The notes under the pieces were generated by a model. It saw only the letters and a program-made list of their open reading frames with translations, did no database searches and was not told where the DNA came from. 7,087 nucleotides of DNA from RYN-433 sp036558265 (GTDB lineage: Bacteria > Planctomycetota > Phycisphaerae > Tepidisphaerales > Tepidisphaeraceae). A program made the translations under genes and the position numbers. Where the stretch lies: contig DATBFY010000315.1 in NCBI GenBank assembly GCA_036558265.1, positions 1 through 7,087 on the forward strand. Direction: 5' to 3'. How positions within the stretch are numbered: the stretch's first letter is position 1; each line of letters begins with the position of its first letter. This document shows positions 5,999 through 7,087 of this stretch, piece after piece.

Positions 5999-6137
5999 GA
6001 CGTCATCCTGATAATGAGGAGGCTCTGCCGACGAAGAGCCTGCCCTGAGCTTGTCGAAGGGATCTGGCCGAGATCGAGAGCGATCGTCCATTGCGGCAAG
6101 ATCCTTGGGTCGTTGAAACTCCCTGAGGATGACCGTC
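5999..6137. repeat. Composite palindromic intergenic repeat element (REP/MITE-like)
   Basis: The outer arms are GACGTCATCCT (5999-6009) and AGGATGAC-C-GTC (6126-6137), complementary over 11 pairs with one bulged C. Nested inside are AGGCTCT/AGAGCCT (6020-6026/6035-6041, perfect), GGATCT/AGATCC (6060-6065/6099-6104), GATCT/AGATC (6061-6065/6071-6075) and GATCG/CGATC (6072-6076/6081-6085), several mutually exclusive. A further pair, GAAACTC/GAGTTTC (6115-6121/6155-6161), extends past the right arm. No credible protein is encoded. The element fills the gap between two convergent genes, the usual place for REP-type elements, where it may act as a bidirectional terminator or mRNA 3'-end stabiliser. 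Element boundaries are inferred from the arms alone. Confidence 0.6.
6043..6061. repeat. CCCTGAGCTTGTCGAAGGG interspersed repeat unit
   Basis: This 19-base unit, preceded here by AGCCTG, reads as the peptide CPELVEG in one frame and STSSGQA on the other strand. From memory, these strings recur in predicted proteins from many unrelated bacterial genomes, marking a widespread dispersed repeat. Its ends (CCCT/AGGG) are complementary. It sits inside the larger palindromic element. Confidence 0.6.
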
Positions 6138-6173
6138 TCGTGGGGATTTCGGCAGAGTTTCGCGTCTTCACTC

Positions 6174-6830
6174 CTATTTCCCCGAAGTCGACCGGTTGTA
6201 GGACGCGATCAATGCCAGCGACAAGGCGGTCAAGGCAACCACCGCGCCCGTGGCGTGTCCCAAATCCCCCTGTTCGTAATCGGAATATACCGAGATCGGC
6301 AGCGTCAAGCGGCCGGGCGCCCAACCGAAGACCATGACCGTGGCGCCGAATTCGCCCAGCGCACGCGCGAATGCGAGGGTCACGCCGCTCAGGATCCCCC
6401 GCTTGGCCATCGGCAGGCTGACGTTCCAGAAGAGCTGCAGCGAGCTCGCCCCCATCACCTTCGCCGTATCCTCGAACTCCCGCGCCACGGATGCGAACGC
6501 CGCCTTGGCTGGCATGTACAGGAGCGGGAATGCCACCACCGCCGACGCCAGCACCGCCCCTTCGAAGCGGAAGAGGATGGAATACCCGAACCAGCGCTCC
6601 AGCCACATTCCCACCCAGCCGCGGGCGCCGAACGTGATGATCAACATGTAACCGACGACGGTGGGCGGCAACACCAGGGGCAGCGTGAGCATCGCCTCCA
6701 GGAGGCTCTTGCCGCGAAAGTGCCGGCGCGACAACGCGAACGCCAGCGGCACCCCCAGCAGCGCGGTCAGCGCGGTCGCCGCAAGCGCGATCCCCGACGA
6801 CAGGAAAAGCGGTCCCCACAGGTCGTTCAT
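6174..6830 (-). CDS. modB: Molybdate ABC transporter permease
   Basis: A 218-residue inner-membrane permease subunit of the molybdate importer, expected to work as a dimer with the ModC ATPase and the periplasmic ModA protein. ModB hallmarks are LTLPLVLPPTVVGYML (48-63), the EAA loop around 118-140 (EFEDTAKVMGASS through VSLPMAKRGIL), which docks the ATPase, and the FARALGEFGATVMVFG signature (154-169) followed by TLPISVY. About five hydrophobic helices are visible (roughly 8-33, 48-68, 90-110, 145-169, 195-210). The ATG at 6828-6830 overlaps the modA stop (ATGA), so translation is probably coupled; no independent strong ribosome binding site is seen. Compared with my recollection of E. coli ModB (about 229 residues), the C-terminus stops shortly after the last helix (ASYNRSTSGK), a little short. 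No modC follows; instead the palindromic repeat begins about 40 bases beyond the stop. Confidence 0.93.
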   Translation of the reverse strand: MNDLWGPLFLSSGIALAATALTALLGVPLAFALSRRHFRGKSLLEAMLTLPLVLPPTVVGYMLIITFGARGWVGMWLERWFGYSILFRFEGAVLASAVVAFPLLYMPAKAAFASVAREFEDTAKVMGASSLQLFWNVSLPMAKRGILSGVTLAFARALGEFGATVMVFGWAPGRLTLPISVYSDYEQGDLGHATGAVVALTALSLALIASYNRSTSGK

Positions 6831-7087
6831 TTGCTCGGCTTGCCGCTGGCGCTGTCAGCGGCTGCGCCCGCGGGCGCAAACCCCCTGGCCTCGAAGACCT
6901 TCCTGCCCTTGTCCGATCCGAGGTAATCCAGGAAGCGAGCCGCCACATCTCGTTTCTTGCTCGTCTTGACCACCACGCCGGGATAGACGATGGGCTCGTG
7001 GGTTGAGGCGTCGGCGACCGCCACCACCTTGACCGTCTCCCCGGCTTCCTTCGCGTCGGTCGCGTAGACGATCCCCGCGGTCACCTC
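6827..7087 (-). CDS. modA: Molybdate-binding periplasmic protein, C-terminal part (cut by window edge)
   Basis: The last 86 residues of the solute-binding protein that captures molybdate (often also tungstate) outside the inner membrane and delivers it to ModB. The visible part begins EVTAGIVYATDA, the conserved ModA stretch near the oxyanion site. It continues with VAVADASTHEPIVYPGVVVKTS and AARFLDYLGSDKGRKVFEARGF, the usual C-terminal lobe. A polar Ala/Ser/Lys-rich tail of about 17 residues follows the GF motif where many ModA proteins end. The reading frame is open to the window edge, so the signal peptide and start lie outside. The GTG at 7082-7084 is internal, not a start. The stop overlaps the modB ATG by four bases, confirming an operon order modA-modB on the minus strand. 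The family assignment rests on this fragment plus the adjacent modB. Confidence 0.87.
   Translation of the reverse strand, partial: EVTAGIVYATDAKEAGETVKVVAVADASTHEPIVYPGVVVKTSKKRDVAARFLDYLGSDKGRKVFEARGFAPAGAAADSASGKPSK

Noticed and set aside
6014..6337. Plus-strand open frame containing CPELVEG
   Set aside because: It is made of repeat DNA followed by antisense of modB; the CPELVEG string is a known signature of the repeat, not of a protein.
5371..6948. 525-codon minus-strand open frame running through the cupredoxin, the repeat and modB
   Set aside because: It crosses two genes of opposite strands and the repeat (STSSGQA peptide), and has low-complexity composition. ModB is in a different frame with clear family motifs.

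Overview
The window is GC-rich bacterial DNA with compact gene packing and strong G/C preference at third codon positions. The best taxonomic clue is the cupredoxin at 5413-5988. It ends in a VPEP motif, a hydrophobic stretch and a run of arginines, the PEP-CTERM sorting signal of exosortase-bearing Gram-negative-type bacteria. With the gene content and base composition, this suggests Planctomycetota (possibly a Phycisphaerae-like lineage), but this is inference; Verrucomicrobiota or another PEP-CTERM lineage cannot be excluded.

Layout. (1) 61-1659, minus: an MscS-family channel fused to a C-terminal cyclic-nucleotide-binding domain. (2) 1750-2400, plus, divergent from it: an unrecognised six-helix membrane protein with no visible ribosome binding site. 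(3) 2401-2543: a structured intergenic region with hairpins and a candidate promoter. (4) 2544-4178 and 4180-5295, plus: a probable two-gene operon of three-domain 3-phosphoglycerate dehydrogenase (serA) and an M24B Xaa-Pro-type metallopeptidase, separated by one base. (5) 5413-5988, plus: an exported cupredoxin with a cluster of three CxC pairs after its signal peptide and a PEP-CTERM anchor, preceded by a strong Shine-Dalgarno and an ECF-like promoter candidate overlapping a short palindrome. (6) 5999-6161: a dense palindromic repeat between convergent genes, containing the CCCTGAGCTTGTCGAAGGG interspersed repeat. (7) 6174-6830 and 6827-7087, minus: molybdate permease modB and the C-terminal end of the binding protein modA, overlapping by four bases. 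No modC follows modB.

Functionally this is mostly core metabolism and transport: membrane-tension/second-messenger gating, serine biosynthesis, peptide turnover, a periplasmic or surface copper protein, and molybdate uptake. I see no defence island, phage, transposase gene, CRISPR array, tRNA or rRNA, and no clear new multi-gene system. The items most worth a second look are the Cys-rich PEP-CTERM cupredoxin, the nested palindromic repeat, the cyclic-nucleotide-linked MscS channel and the modAB pair lacking modC.
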